A DNA stretch of 55,125 nucleotides from Candidatus Bathyarchaeota archaeon (lineage in GTDB: Archaea > Thermoproteota > Bathyarchaeia > TCS64). Made by a program: the position numbers and the translations under genes. Below the pieces are notes generated by a model, which was not told where the DNA came from, ran no database searches, and saw only the letters and a program-made list of their open reading frames with translations. The stretch spans positions 1 through 55,125 of the forward strand of contig JADHWN010000012.1 of the NCBI GenBank assembly GCA_016783455.1, read 5' to 3'. Below, one piece after another: positions 47,438 to 55,125 of this stretch (position 1 is the stretch's first letter; every line of letters starts with the position of its first letter).

Positions 47438-48988
47438 ATGGGTGGAGAAGCGCCTCGGAGATATCATGCGCCCGTCTGGAGCGAGCCATTGATAATGGAG
47501 ATGACCAACCCCGGCGAGCGGGGGATCGTGACCCCTGCGGTTGACGAGGAGATCAAGAATGCCGTCGGGGACGCCTCTTCCCTCGTGCCGGCCTCCGCCA
47601 TGCGTAAGAGGGCGCCGGGGCTCCCCGAGCTCTCCCAGGCCCAGGTGCTCAGGCACTACCTTAGGCTCTCCCAGATGACCCTCGGCATGGAGCTCGACAT
47701 CGACTTGGGCGTCGGCACCTGCACCATGAAGTACAGCCCCAAGGTGAACGAGAGGCTGGTCGCAGGCATGGCAGACGTCCACCCGCTGCAGGACGAGGAG
47801 ACGATGCAGGGGCTCTTGGAGATCGTCTACAAGTTCGGCCACGTCTTCCTCAGGGAGATCTCTGGCATGGACGCGTTCTCCTTCCAGCCCCCCGGGGGCT
47901 CAGCGGCGGTCTACAACAACGCCGTGATCATGAGGAAGTACCACGAGGTCAACGGGGAGCTGGAGCAGAGGAACGAGATCATCACCACCATCTTCAGCCA
48001 CCCATGCGACGCCGCCTGCCCAGCTACGGCCGGATTCAACCTGGTCACCATCTACCCAGACCCGGAGACCGGACTCCCGGACACGGAGGCGCTGAAGGCA
48101 GCGGTGTCGGAGCGCACGGCGGGGATGTTCATCACGAACCCCGAGGACACCGGGATCTTCAACCCCGAGATAGACGAGTGGACGAAGATGGTCCACGAGG
48201 TCGGCGGCCTCTGCAGCTACGACCAGGCGAACGCCAACGCCATCATGGGGGTGACCCGTGCCCGGGAGGCGGGTTTCGACATGTGCTTCTTTAACCTCCA
48301 TAAGACCTTCAGCAGCCCCCACGGCTCATCGGGCCCCGGTTGCGGGGGCGTGGGCGTCGTCGAGGAGCTGGAGGAGTTCCTCCCGGTCCCCGTCGTAGTG
48401 CACAGGGACGGGAAGTATCATCTGGACTACGACAGGCCCAATAGCATCGGCAGGGTCAGGGACTTCATGGGGAACGTACAGGTCGTGCTTCGGTCATACG
48501 CGTGGTGCATGGCCATGGGCGCCAGGGGCCTCAGGGAGGCGGCGGAGGTCTCCATGATCAACAACCAGTACCTCGAGAAGAAGCTCCTGGAGGTCCGGGG
48601 CGTGACGAAGCCATATAGCACCGAGGGGAGGATAGACCAGATCCGGTGGAGCCTGGAGAAGATGAAGGAGGAGACGGGAGTCGGGGTAGGCGACCTCAAC
48701 AGGCGGGTCATAGACTACGGGGTCCAGAGCTTCTTCACGAGCCACCACCCGTGGATCGTGCCTGAGCCCTTCACCCCGGAGCCCTGCGAGACCTACTCGA
48801 AGGCGGACATCGACTACTGGGTCTCCGTGGTGCAGCGGGTCTCGGACGAGGCGTACAGCGACCCCGAGCTGGTCAGGAGCGCCCCCCACAACGCGGCCAT
48901 CCATAAGATAAGGTCGACACCGTTCGATGATCCGGACAGGTGGGCCATGACCTGGAGGGCCTACCTCAAGAAGAGGGGAAAGATATGA
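47438..48988 (+). CDS. Glycine dehydrogenase subunit 2-like PLP enzyme (GcvPB-like)
   Basis: The 516-aa partner begins directly after the subunit 1 stop (TAG-ATG). It has 'LGVGTCTMKYSPKVNERL', 'HPLQDEETMQGLLEIVYKFG', 'FSFQPPGGSAAVYNNAVIM' and the PLP-lysine motif 'FFNLHKTFSSPHGSSGPGCG' with conserved Lys after His. The family decarboxylates glycine onto the lipoyl arm of GcvH. The absence of gcvT, gcvH and lipoate genes, and the divergence of both subunits, leave open a related but different amine substrate. Confidence 0.8.
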   Translation: MGGEAPRRYHAPVWSEPLIMEMTNPGERGIVTPAVDEEIKNAVGDASSLVPASAMRKRAPGLPELSQAQVLRHYLRLSQMTLGMELDIDLGVGTCTMKYSPKVNERLVAGMADVHPLQDEETMQGLLEIVYKFGHVFLREISGMDAFSFQPPGGSAAVYNNAVIMRKYHEVNGELEQRNEIITTIFSHPCDAACPATAGFNLVTIYPDPETGLPDTEALKAAVSERTAGMFITNPEDTGIFNPEIDEWTKMVHEVGGLCSYDQANANAIMGVTRAREAGFDMCFFNLHKTFSSPHGSSGPGCGGVGVVEELEEFLPVPVVVHRDGKYHLDYDRPNSIGRVRDFMGNVQVVLRSYAWCMAMGARGLREAAEVSMINNQYLEKKLLEVRGVTKPYSTEGRIDQIRWSLEKMKEETGVGVGDLNRRVIDYGVQSFFTSHHPWIVPEPFTPEPCETYSKADIDYWVSVVQRVSDEAYSDPELVRSAPHNAAIHKIRSTPFDDPDRWAMTWRAYLKKRGKI

Positions 48989-49791
48989 ACAGGCTCAAAG
49001 ACAGGGTCGCCTTGGTCACGGGGGCGGCGCAGGGCATCGGCGCCGGGGTCTCCCGGGTCCTCGCGGAGCACGGGGCCACGGTAATCCTCACGGACATATC
49101 CGAGGCGGTGAAGGCGACCGCCAAGGAGATCACCGACAGGGGCGGGAAAGCTGAGTCCTACAAGATGGACATCACCGACACCGGGGAGGTGAATCGCGTC
49201 GTGGAGGAGGTCCTGGGCAGCCACGGGAAGGTCGATATCCTCGTCAACAACGCGGGGATCTACCCCCGGAGGAAGCTCGTGGAGATGCCCGAGGAGTTCC
49301 TCATGAAGATGTTCGACATCAACGTCTTCGGCATCTTCCGGTGCACCAAGGCCGTCCTCCCTTCGATGATGGAGAGGCGCTACGGGAAGATCATAAACAT
49401 GTCCAGCGTCACCGGCCCCATGGTGGGCAGCCCCGCAGGGGGTCAGACGGCCTACGCGTCATCCAAGTCGGCGGTCCACGGCTTCACCGTGGGCCTGGCC
49501 TTGGAGGTCGCCCAGTACGGGATCAATGTCAACAGCATCATGCCCGGGTACGTCCACTCCCCAAGCGCGTTCGGCACGAGGGGGGCGGCCGAGGGCAGGG
49601 ACGCCGAGGAGGCGATGAGGGAGTTCGGCCTCAGGATCCCGATGTTGAGGCAGGGGACGCCGGAGGACGTGGGCAACGCGGTGCTGTTCCTCGCCTCGGA
49701 TGAGTCCAGCTACCTGACCGGGATCTACATAGTGGTGGACGGCGGGAACATCCTCCAGGAGGAGTTCCTGGGGCCCTACGAGCCTAAGTAG
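48985..49791 (+). CDS. Short-chain dehydrogenase/reductase
   Basis: Starting at ATG 48985 (ATGA overlap with the preceding stop), the 268-aa classical SDR has the NAD(P) motif 'VALVTGAAQGIGAGVSRVLA', 'DILVNNAGIYPRRKLV' and the catalytic Ser...Tyr-x3-Lys in 'NMSSVTGPMVGSPAGGQTAY' followed by ASSKSAVHG. The acidic 'TDISEAVK' at strand 2 suggests NAD preference. The C-terminal 'YLTGIYIVVDGGNIL' is typical. It is the third gene of the GcvPA/B-like operon. Confidence 0.88.
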   Translation: MNRLKDRVALVTGAAQGIGAGVSRVLAEHGATVILTDISEAVKATAKEITDRGGKAESYKMDITDTGEVNRVVEEVLGSHGKVDILVNNAGIYPRRKLVEMPEEFLMKMFDINVFGIFRCTKAVLPSMMERRYGKIINMSSVTGPMVGSPAGGQTAYASSKSAVHGFTVGLALEVAQYGINVNSIMPGYVHSPSAFGTRGAAEGRDAEEAMREFGLRIPMLRQGTPEDVGNAVLFLASDESSYLTGIYIVVDGGNILQEEFLGPYEPK

Positions 49792-50911
49792 AGCCCCCTG
49801 CCTTCACCCTGTAGACGACCCTCCTCCCGTACTCGGTCACGACCTTGGCGTAGCCGACGAGCATCTCGTCCACCTCGGGGTCACCCGTGTCGACGAGGAG
49901 CGGCCTGCCCTGGAGCGCCGCCAGCTTTCCAGGGGTGGCTATGATGGTTATGTTCTCGACACCCACGGACCGTATCACCTGGGGGCTGATCTGCTGGTTA
50001 CCCCTCCCAAGGACGAAGCCCTGGCCCCCGATGACCGTCACTATTATCCTCGCCTCTTTCCCGTCAATGAGCTCCAGAAGCTTCTCCTCGTTCGCGTCAG
50101 CTGCGATGAGCTCTCCGTTGAGCACCACGTCGACGCCCAGGAGGGTCTTCGACAGGCCCAGCCTCTCCGCAATTTGCCTCACGGTGGTCCCCGGTCCCAG
50201 GACGTAGAGGACGTCCCTCTCCATCTCCTCCACGATATCCGCTGCGATGCCCTCGAGGCTGAACTCGTCGGTGGTCGCGCTCCCCGACTTGGTGTTCTGG
50301 ATCATTGCCTCCTCGTAGGGCACCTTCAGGTAGCCGTAGAGCCGGGCCGAGAGCCTGTCGTCCCTGAACGCCTCCTCGTCGATGTCCATGACCTCGAGCT
50401 CACGGAGCTTCACGGGGCCCCCCTCCAGGTACAGCGCTGCCAGCTCCCCCGCGTCCGCCGGGTTTATCGCGAAGACGCCCGAGTGTATCTTCACCCCCGC
50501 TGGGATCCCGAGCACGGGGACTTCTCCGTCCACCGCCTCGACCAGGTCCCTGGCCGTCCCGTCGCCCCCCGCGAACATGATGAGATCTACCCCCATCTCA
50601 GCCATCGTCCTCGCGGCCTCGACGGTATCCTCCCTTGTGGTGCTATTGTGAGCGATGGAGCCTATAACCGTGGGCTGGAACCCCGCCTCCCTCACCTCGT
50701 CCTCCCCCATCTCGCCAGGATACGTGATGACCTCGACCTGTTCTCTGATTCTGGCGATCCTCCGGAGCGCATCGACCGCCCTCCCCGGGGAGAGCTTGAC
50801 TGCTCCGAGTTCAACGGCTCGTTTTATTATGGCCTCCCCGTCGCTTCCCTTCAGCCCGACCCGTCCTCCCATCCCTGCAACGGGGTTCACGATGAGACCG
50901 AGGCGCTTCAT
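49784..50911 (-). CDS. ATP-NAD kinase/AcoX-like protein
   Basis: The 375-aa protein has the kinase core motif 'DLIMFAGGDGTARDLVEAVD' (GGDGT) and the N-terminal 'RLGLIVNPVAGMGGRVGLKG' of ATP-NAD/AcoX-family kinases. The C-terminal half is longer than in classical NAD kinases ('LYVLGPGTTVRQIAERLGLS', 'VIGGQGFVLGRGNQQISPQV'). Enzymes of this COG3199 group are poorly characterised. It converges on the SDR gene with an 8-nt overlap. Confidence 0.85.
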   Translation of the reverse strand: MKRLGLIVNPVAGMGGRVGLKGSDGEAIIKRAVELGAVKLSPGRAVDALRRIARIREQVEVITYPGEMGEDEVREAGFQPTVIGSIAHNSTTREDTVEAARTMAEMGVDLIMFAGGDGTARDLVEAVDGEVPVLGIPAGVKIHSGVFAINPADAGELAALYLEGGPVKLRELEVMDIDEEAFRDDRLSARLYGYLKVPYEEAMIQNTKSGSATTDEFSLEGIAADIVEEMERDVLYVLGPGTTVRQIAERLGLSKTLLGVDVVLNGELIAADANEEKLLELIDGKEARIIVTVIGGQGFVLGRGNQQISPQVIRSVGVENITIIATPGKLAALQGRPLLVDTGDPEVDEMLVGYAKVVTEYGRRVVYRVKAGGST

Positions 50912-51000
50912 GGTGTCGTCTCCAGAATACTCTCCTAATTACATGTAAGTGTTCCACGGAAAAGAGTTAAGATGCCCTGGAGACTGAAGAGGTCAGAGGG

Positions 51001-52035
51001 GTGCCATTGAAGGCTGTCGTTAAGAGCAGGCCGGAGCCGGGTGTCGAGGTCGTCGATCTGCCCGTCCCAGAGGTTGGCGTAGGTGAGGTGTTGATCAAGG
51101 TCAGGGCTGCAGCCATCTGCGGGAGCGACCTCGGGATCTACTACTACACGCCGGCCTACTCGGAGATGAAGCTGCCCGTCGTCATGGGCCACGAGTTCGC
51201 GGGGGAGGTCGCTGAGGTGGGTTCAGGGGTAGAGGGGTTCTCCGTCGGCGACCGTGTCCTCAGCGAGTCCGTGAAGGCGTGCGGCTCATGTCGTTACTGT
51301 CTTGAGGGTATGAGTAACCTCTGCGAGGGCTCCACACTGTTCGGCATCCACGCGGACGGCGGGTTCGCCGAGTACGTGGCCGTCCCCCACGAGCTCCTGC
51401 ACCGGGTGCCCGAGGGCATGTCCTTCGAGGAGGCCGCCGTCGTGGAGCCCCTCAGCAACGCCCTCCACTTCGTGAGGGATATCACCCCCGTCAGCCCGGG
51501 GGACCTCGCAGTGGTCCATGGGATAGGGCCCATCGGCCTCTTCTCGGCCCAGCTCTTCAGGCTGGCGGGGGCCCGGGTGCTCCTGACGGGGATCGGCGTC
51601 GACACCGAGAGGTTCAGGATCGCAGCGGGTCTGGGGTTCGAGGCGGTGAACGTCGAGGAGGAGGACCTGGTGGAGAAGGTCATGGATATAACCGGGGGGT
51701 CCGGGGCCGACATCGCCTTCGTCGCCGTCGGAGCGGCGTCCGCCTTGCACCAGGCCGTCCAGCTCGTGAGGAAGAGGGGTCACGTGACGGTTGTGGGGAT
51801 CTTCCCCGGCGACGTCGAGCTGCCCATGACCCGCATCGTCAGGAGGGAGATCACGCTCGCCGGCGCCTACGATGCGAGGCCCGTGAACTTCCCTGAGGCC
51901 ATCAAGCTTCTGGAGAGCGGCGCCGTGAACGCAAGGGACATCATCACCCACAGGTTTTCACTGGACGAGGCCGAGGAGGCCTTCGGGGTCGCCATCTCCA
52001 AGAAGGGGGGCAAGGTCCTCTTCGTGAACAACTGA
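51001..52035 (+). CDS. Zinc-dependent medium-chain alcohol/sorbitol-type dehydrogenase
   Basis: The 344-aa MDR enzyme has the catalytic zinc Cys in 'RAAAICGSDLGIYYYTP', 'GHEFAGEVAEVGSGVEGFSV', 'GDRVLSESVKACGSCRYCLE' leading into a structural-zinc Cys set (CxxCxxC...C), and the NAD domain 'PGDLAVVHGIGPIGLFSAQL'. The second catalytic ligand is the His/Glu of GHEF. The substrate is a polyol or amino alcohol by subfamily (sorbitol/threonine dehydrogenase). It starts at GTG 51001 and converges on creatininase paralogue B. Confidence 0.9.
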   Translation: MPLKAVVKSRPEPGVEVVDLPVPEVGVGEVLIKVRAAAICGSDLGIYYYTPAYSEMKLPVVMGHEFAGEVAEVGSGVEGFSVGDRVLSESVKACGSCRYCLEGMSNLCEGSTLFGIHADGGFAEYVAVPHELLHRVPEGMSFEEAAVVEPLSNALHFVRDITPVSPGDLAVVHGIGPIGLFSAQLFRLAGARVLLTGIGVDTERFRIAAGLGFEAVNVEEEDLVEKVMDITGGSGADIAFVAVGAASALHQAVQLVRKRGHVTVVGIFPGDVELPMTRIVRREITLAGAYDARPVNFPEAIKLLESGAVNARDIITHRFSLDEAEEAFGVAISKKGGKVLFVNN

Positions 52036-52055
52036 GCACGGTCTGATCAAGAATT

Positions 52056-52072
52056 AAAAAAGGGGGGTTTTT
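52056..52072. terminator. Bidirectional terminator between ADH and creatininase B
   Basis: AAAAAA-GGGGGG-TTTTT lies between two convergent genes. The T5 serves the plus-strand alcohol dehydrogenase and the A6 (T6 on the minus strand) serves the creatininase gene. Confidence 0.6.
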
Positions 52073-52916
52073 AGTTCTCGAATGCCGGTGGTAGCGGTAT
52101 CGTCTTCCAGAGCTCTATGAAGTCAACGTAGAACTGCACCCGCTCCTCGAAGCGCGCCCTGTATAGCTCCGGGTCGGCCTCCCTGGGGTCGTTGATGCCG
52201 GCTATGCCGTCGGACGTGTAGTCGTCTAGGTCGGGCTCCCCGCAGGCCGCCCTCACCTGGCGGACCAGCTCGTAGTCCTCCCTGTCCGGGTCCATGAACT
52301 CCATGAGCTTGGGGTCCAGCTTCAGCTTCGGCGTCCAGTCGTCGAGGCGCCACATCTCCGCCAGCTCCGGGTTGTGGAGGAGGATCATCGCCGTCTCCGT
52401 GGGCCCGGAGTGGATGTCGTTGTACCGGGCGGAGAGCTCCGCTAGCTTCCTGGCCGTCTCCGAGCTGCTCGGTCCCCTTGGGTAGAATGTCATCACGTTG
52501 TGGTAGCGCTTCGCCATCTGCATCGCCAGGTTCAGGATCTGGCTGTTCCCGCCGTGGCCGCTGTAGAAGACGAACCTCTTCACACCGTGGTCTGCGAGGC
52601 TCCCCACGGTGTCCATGAGGATCCCCAGGAGGGTGTCCTCGCTGAAGGCGATGGTGCCCCTGAAGCCCATGTGGTGGGGCGAGTAGCCGGGCCAGCATGG
52701 GACCACGGCGAGGCTGTTGCTCCTCTTCGCCACCTCGTGGACCAGTGCCATGGCGTCGTAGGTGTCTGTCCCCAGGGGGAGGTGGGGGCCGTGCTGCTCC
52801 ACGGCGCCGATACCGATGACCACCACCGGGGTCGGGTCGTTATCCACCCAGTCCTCAAAGGCGGGGCGAGTGAGCTCGTGGATCCAGAACCTGCTCAGCT
52901 TTCCGTTCTCTGACAA
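52071..52916 (-). CDS. Creatininase-family amidohydrolase, paralogue B
   Basis: The 281-aa protein has the same metal-binding pattern as paralogue A: 'GAVEQHGPHLPLGTDTYDAM', 'FYSGHGGNSQILNLAMQMAK' and 'IHSGPTETAMILLHNPEL'. It starts with TTG (52914-52916) and MSENGKLSRFWIHELTRPAF. The family includes creatininase, 3-dehydro-scyllo-inosose hydrolase and MftE-type peptidases, so the substrate is open. The two paralogues bracket the GcvPA/B-like, SDR, ATP-NAD kinase and ADH genes. Confidence 0.88.
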   Translation of the reverse strand: MSENGKLSRFWIHELTRPAFEDWVDNDPTPVVVIGIGAVEQHGPHLPLGTDTYDAMALVHEVAKRSNSLAVVPCWPGYSPHHMGFRGTIAFSEDTLLGILMDTVGSLADHGVKRFVFYSGHGGNSQILNLAMQMAKRYHNVMTFYPRGPSSSETARKLAELSARYNDIHSGPTETAMILLHNPELAEMWRLDDWTPKLKLDPKLMEFMDPDREDYELVRQVRAACGEPDLDDYTSDGIAGINDPREADPELYRARFEERVQFYVDFIELWKTIPLPPAFEN

Positions 52917-53010
52917 ATTAGCACCGACCCTACTCCGTGCTCTAATGATTTAACGGATGCCACAAAGGTGAGCCGCAAGGCTAAAGTTACCCCGTTACAA
53001 GTACGGTGCG

Positions 53011-53367
53011 GTGGCGTCCTTGTCCGACAGCAACATGAAGGGAATGGCCGAGCTCCTAAGGTCCGGCGCGACGATGCTCAGCAGAAGCTGCCCCGAGTGC
53101 AGCTCCCCCCTGTTCCAGCTAAAGTCGGGGGAGATCTGGTGCGCCAACTGCCAGAGGAGGGTGGTCATCGTCCCCGAGGGGGAGGAGGCCACGGCGGAGG
53201 CGGGCCTGGAGCTGGAGTCCCTTGAGCGCGCCCTGGTGAAGAAGATCTCCGCAATGGAGGGGACCCTCGCGACGGAGGACACACCCGCGAAGTTGAAGGA
53301 GGTCGCCGAGGTGCTGGACGCCCTGCTGGCTTCACTTGAACGGCTGAGGCGCGTCAGGAAGGGCTGA
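53011..53367 (+). CDS. p27/Sjogren autoantigen-type zinc-ribbon protein
   Basis: The 118-aa protein has a helical N-terminus ('KGMAELLRSGATMLSRSCPE'), the treble-clef zinc ribbon CPECSSPLFQLKSGEIWCANC, and an acidic C-terminal coil ('ELESLERALVKKISAMEG'). The family is shared by archaea and eukaryotes and has no firm function. It starts with GTG 53011. Confidence 0.85.
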   Translation: MASLSDSNMKGMAELLRSGATMLSRSCPECSSPLFQLKSGEIWCANCQRRVVIVPEGEEATAEAGLELESLERALVKKISAMEGTLATEDTPAKLKEVAEVLDALLASLERLRRVRKG

Positions 53368-53369
53368 CC

Positions 53370-54227
53370 CTAGAAGATCGTTATCACCGTCGCCCCTGCC
53401 ACGATTGAGAGGCATCCCAGGGCGATTCTCATGTTTAGCCTCTCGGTGTCTCTCAGGAAGAGTAGGCTTAGGACGAGCGTGAAGAGGGGGCTTGTCCCGA
53501 TCAGGGCCGAGACCACGGAGACCTTCCCCAGGGCGAAGGCGCTGTACATGCTCAGCCATGCGACCGTCACGACGAGGCCCGACAATACGAAGAATTTCCG
53601 ACTTCCCTGGGTCAGCTTGAAGAGGCCGAGCTGCCCAGTCGCCACAAGGTAGATGGAGAACGAGGCGAGGCTCGTGGCGGCCCCGATCATGGCTCCGAAG
53701 GGGGCGTGGGGTATCAGGTCGACCCCGAGCTTCCTGAACACCGAGGATGCCCCGTAGGCAGCTGCCGCAATTATCGGCGTCAGAATCGCCGTGCTCAGGA
53801 GCTCCCTGACGTTTCCGTCCTTCAAACTGGTGATGGCCACCCCCCCGACGACCAGGACAGTCCCTACGAAAATAGAGAGAGTCACCTCCTCTGCGAGGAA
53901 GATCGCTGCGAATATGGTGGAGAAGAGGGGGCTGGAGCCTATTATCGTGGAGCTCATGGAGACGCCGAGCCTCTGGATTGAGGTGTAGTTGAGGAGGCGC
54001 CCCAAGGCCGAGGCTAAGAGCCCAGACGCAGCGAAGTAGGCGACCCCCATGAGGCTGATCTCCGCCGGGGGGTAGGCGGCGATGATCACGGATAGGGCGA
54101 GGACCTGGACGAGGGAGCCGACCATGGCCCCGGTCATGGGATTGGAGTCCCTCATACCCCATCGAGTCAATATCGAGCTGAAGCCGAAGCCGATAGCCGT
54201 CAGCAGTGAGAGTAGTTCCACGTACAT
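53370..54227 (-). CDS. EamA/DMT-superfamily transporter
   Basis: The approximately 285-aa protein has ten membrane helices in two EamA repeats ('SLLTAIGFGFSSILTRWGMR' at the start, 'VSVVSALIGTSPLFTLVLSL' near the end). I chose the ATG at MYVELLSLL (about 54227); the upstream frame to 54299 gives a basic, non-hydrophobic 24-residue extension unlikely to be real. Substrate is unknown. The gene lies 3 nt from the p27 gene, convergent. Confidence 0.85.
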   Translation of the reverse strand: MYVELLSLLTAIGFGFSSILTRWGMRDSNPMTGAMVGSLVQVLALSVIIAAYPPAEISLMGVAYFAASGLLASALGRLLNYTSIQRLGVSMSSTIIGSSPLFSTIFAAIFLAEEVTLSIFVGTVLVVGGVAITSLKDGNVRELLSTAILTPIIAAAAYGASSVFRKLGVDLIPHAPFGAMIGAATSLASFSIYLVATGQLGLFKLTQGSRKFFVLSGLVVTVAWLSMYSAFALGKVSVVSALIGTSPLFTLVLSLLFLRDTERLNMRIALGCLSIVAGATVITIF

Positions 54228-54279
54228 AGCACTTCTTCCGCGGGTCCCTGATGTATCTCGGAGGGGTAATAAAAACGTA

Positions 54280-54897
54280 TCACGGCCCGGGCTTGGCATT
54301 TCGGCGCTCGACGAGGTCCTGGATCATGGAGAGGAGCTCCCCCTGGACGACCCTCTTCGGCCTGTCCGCGTCGACCTTCACGAGCTCCCCCTCGTTCACA
54401 AGCCTGATGTAGATGTCCCTCACCTTGCGCAGGTAGTCCGAGTCCTCGTAGATGCTCCGCCGCCTCTTCAGCCTGTGGAGGCTGTACTCCGGCAGGATGT
54501 CGAGGAGGACCGCCAGGTCAGGCCTCAGGGCGAATCGGTTCATCTCCCTTATCCAGTCGAGGTCGACGCCCACCGCCCCCTGATACGCCATGCTCGAGTA
54601 GTAGTAGCGCACGGAGATGACTATCTGATCCCTGAGGAGGGCCGGCGTAATCACGTTCTTCACATGGTCGAAGCGGTCAGAGGCGTAGAGGAGGGCCTCC
54701 GACTCGGCCGGGAGCCGCTCCTCGTTCATCTTCGCGTACCTCTTGAGAAATGTGCCCACCCTGTCCCTGCTGGGCTCGGCGGTCTCAACGACCGTGTAGC
54801 CGAGCTCCCGCAGCTCCTTCGCAAGGAACTTGAGGTGGGTGTCCTTGCCGCTGCCGTCTATGCCCTCGAGGACGATGAAGAGCCCCTTCCCAGCCAT
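54280..54897 (-). CDS. tmk: Thymidylate kinase
   Basis: The 205-aa enzyme phosphorylates dTMP to dTDP. The P-loop is 'FIVLEGIDGSGKDTHLKFLA', the 'EPSRDRVG' region is the substrate loop, and 'VRYYYSSMAYQGA' corresponds to the DRY/SSxAYQG motif. The Asp of DRY is Val here while the Arg is kept. The LID-type region follows at about 135 with 'RRRSIYEDSDYLRKVRDIYI'. It is the only nucleotide kinase of this type in the window. Confidence 0.92.
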   Translation of the reverse strand: MAGKGLFIVLEGIDGSGKDTHLKFLAKELRELGYTVVETAEPSRDRVGTFLKRYAKMNEERLPAESEALLYASDRFDHVKNVITPALLRDQIVISVRYYYSSMAYQGAVGVDLDWIREMNRFALRPDLAVLLDILPEYSLHRLKRRRSIYEDSDYLRKVRDIYIRLVNEGELVKVDADRPKRVVQGELLSMIQDLVERRNAKPGP

Positions 54898-54952
54898 CCC
54901 AGAAGAGAGTAGCGGGCCGGCGTTAAATGGCTTTTGAGAAGAAAATTGGGGG

Positions 54953-55125
54953 TTAGAGCTGGAACTGCTCCCGGTCGTAGTTGGTCAGGAACTCGGCCTT
55001 GTCCCCCTTGACGAGGACCATGTCCTCCACCCGGAGGTAGTACTCGCCGTGGTTCAGGAGCTTCGGCTCGAGGCACATCACCATCCCCGCCTCCAGCAGG
55101 TGCTCATTCTCGGGCCTCAGCCACG
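54953..55125 (-). CDS. M24 metallopeptidase (Xaa-Pro aminopeptidase type), 3' part
   Basis: The open frame reaching the window end gives 'WLRPENEHLLEAGMVMCLEP', then KLLNHGEYYLRVEDMVLV and a tail 'GDKAEFLTNYDREQFQL' ending in TAA. 'AGMV.C.EP' followed by 'RVEDMVLV' is the C-terminal metal-site segment (Glu ligands E..and E) of the M24 pita-bread fold. The N-terminal part is outside the window. Confidence 0.8.
   Translation of the reverse strand, partial: WLRPENEHLLEAGMVMCLEPKLLNHGEYYLRVEDMVLVKGDKAEFLTNYDREQFQL

Noticed and set aside
1-55125. CRISPR arrays, insertion sequences, integrases or prophage genes
   Set aside because: No regularly spaced repeat array, transposase or phage structural gene was found. 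The only tandem repeats are the 37-bp and 12-bp promoter repeats.

Overview
The window is archaeal chromosome. Evidence: TATA-type promoters about 25 nt upstream of inferred starts, short or absent 5' leaders, oligo-T terminators, no CCA encoded in the tRNA, AGG/AGA-dominated arginine codons, frequent TTG and GTG starts, and archaeal gene families (PhoU with an AbrB domain, archaeal-type TrpRS, DUF39/NIL-ferredoxin/COG2122 homocysteine genes, DUF1614, p27-type zinc ribbon, AlaX). Gene content would suit a Bathyarchaeia-like or related uncultivated lineage, but no marker here fixes the lineage. There is no rRNA, CRISPR array, IS element or prophage.

Layout. 0-0.7 kb: truncated winged-helix regulator gene behind a 37-bp tandem operator/TATA repeat, and tRNA-Pro(CGG). 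0.7-4.3 kb: PhoU-type regulator, a 55-aa small ORF, Nudix hydrolase, small conserved protein, kinase/deoxyribosyltransferase-like fusion. 4.3-8.8 kb: ferric-type ABC importer (permease, ATPase, binding protein). 9-11.6 kb: TrmO and a papain-like peptidase cassette whose N-terminal and C-terminal modules also occur as separate small proteins. 11.6-14.2 kb: trpS with an upstream leader ORF, GNAT, thioredoxin-like protein. 14.2-18.9 kb: PadR regulator plus heterodimeric ABC exporter behind a 12-bp phased repeat. 18.9-22.6 kb: EamA transporter, zinc-ribbon membrane protein, candidate structured RNA, pyruvate kinase, second copy of the trp-type leader ORF followed by a truncated trpB2, TIGR04076 protein. 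22.6-28 kb: coiled-coil pseudo-transglutaminase; aspartate kinase-COG2122-NIL/ferredoxin-DUF39 operon for homocysteine synthesis. 28-41 kb: TPP enzyme, MFS transporter, DUF4438 pair, HtpX/LemA/AlaX cluster, membrane phosphodiesterase, DUF1614 gene broken by TAG, MscS and MscL. 40.6-53 kb: OYE-type flavoenzyme, CoA-disulfide reductase-rhodanese fusion, HIT, DUF362, two creatininase paralogues flanking a GcvPA/GcvPB-like pair, SDR, ATP-NAD kinase-like protein and zinc alcohol dehydrogenase. 53-55 kb: p27 zinc ribbon, EamA transporter, thymidylate kinase, 3' part of an M24 peptidase.

The most interesting signal is a pair of 13-codon leader ORFs (M-x-V-Y-H-S-D-W plus five residues) with a 21-nt identical core. 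One lies upstream of tryptophanyl-tRNA synthetase and the other upstream of a tryptophan synthase beta-2 remnant. Both have the same promoter/Shine-Dalgarno layout, and both place the leader UGA stop in a UGAC hairpin loop whose stems differ in sequence but still pair. This looks like tryptophan-responsive translational attenuation in an archaeon. A second theme is genes that need non-standard start codons: CTG for one creatininase (supported by its paralogue) and ACG or similar for the ABC ATPase and the TIGR04076 protein. A third is the modular cysteine-peptidase cassette.
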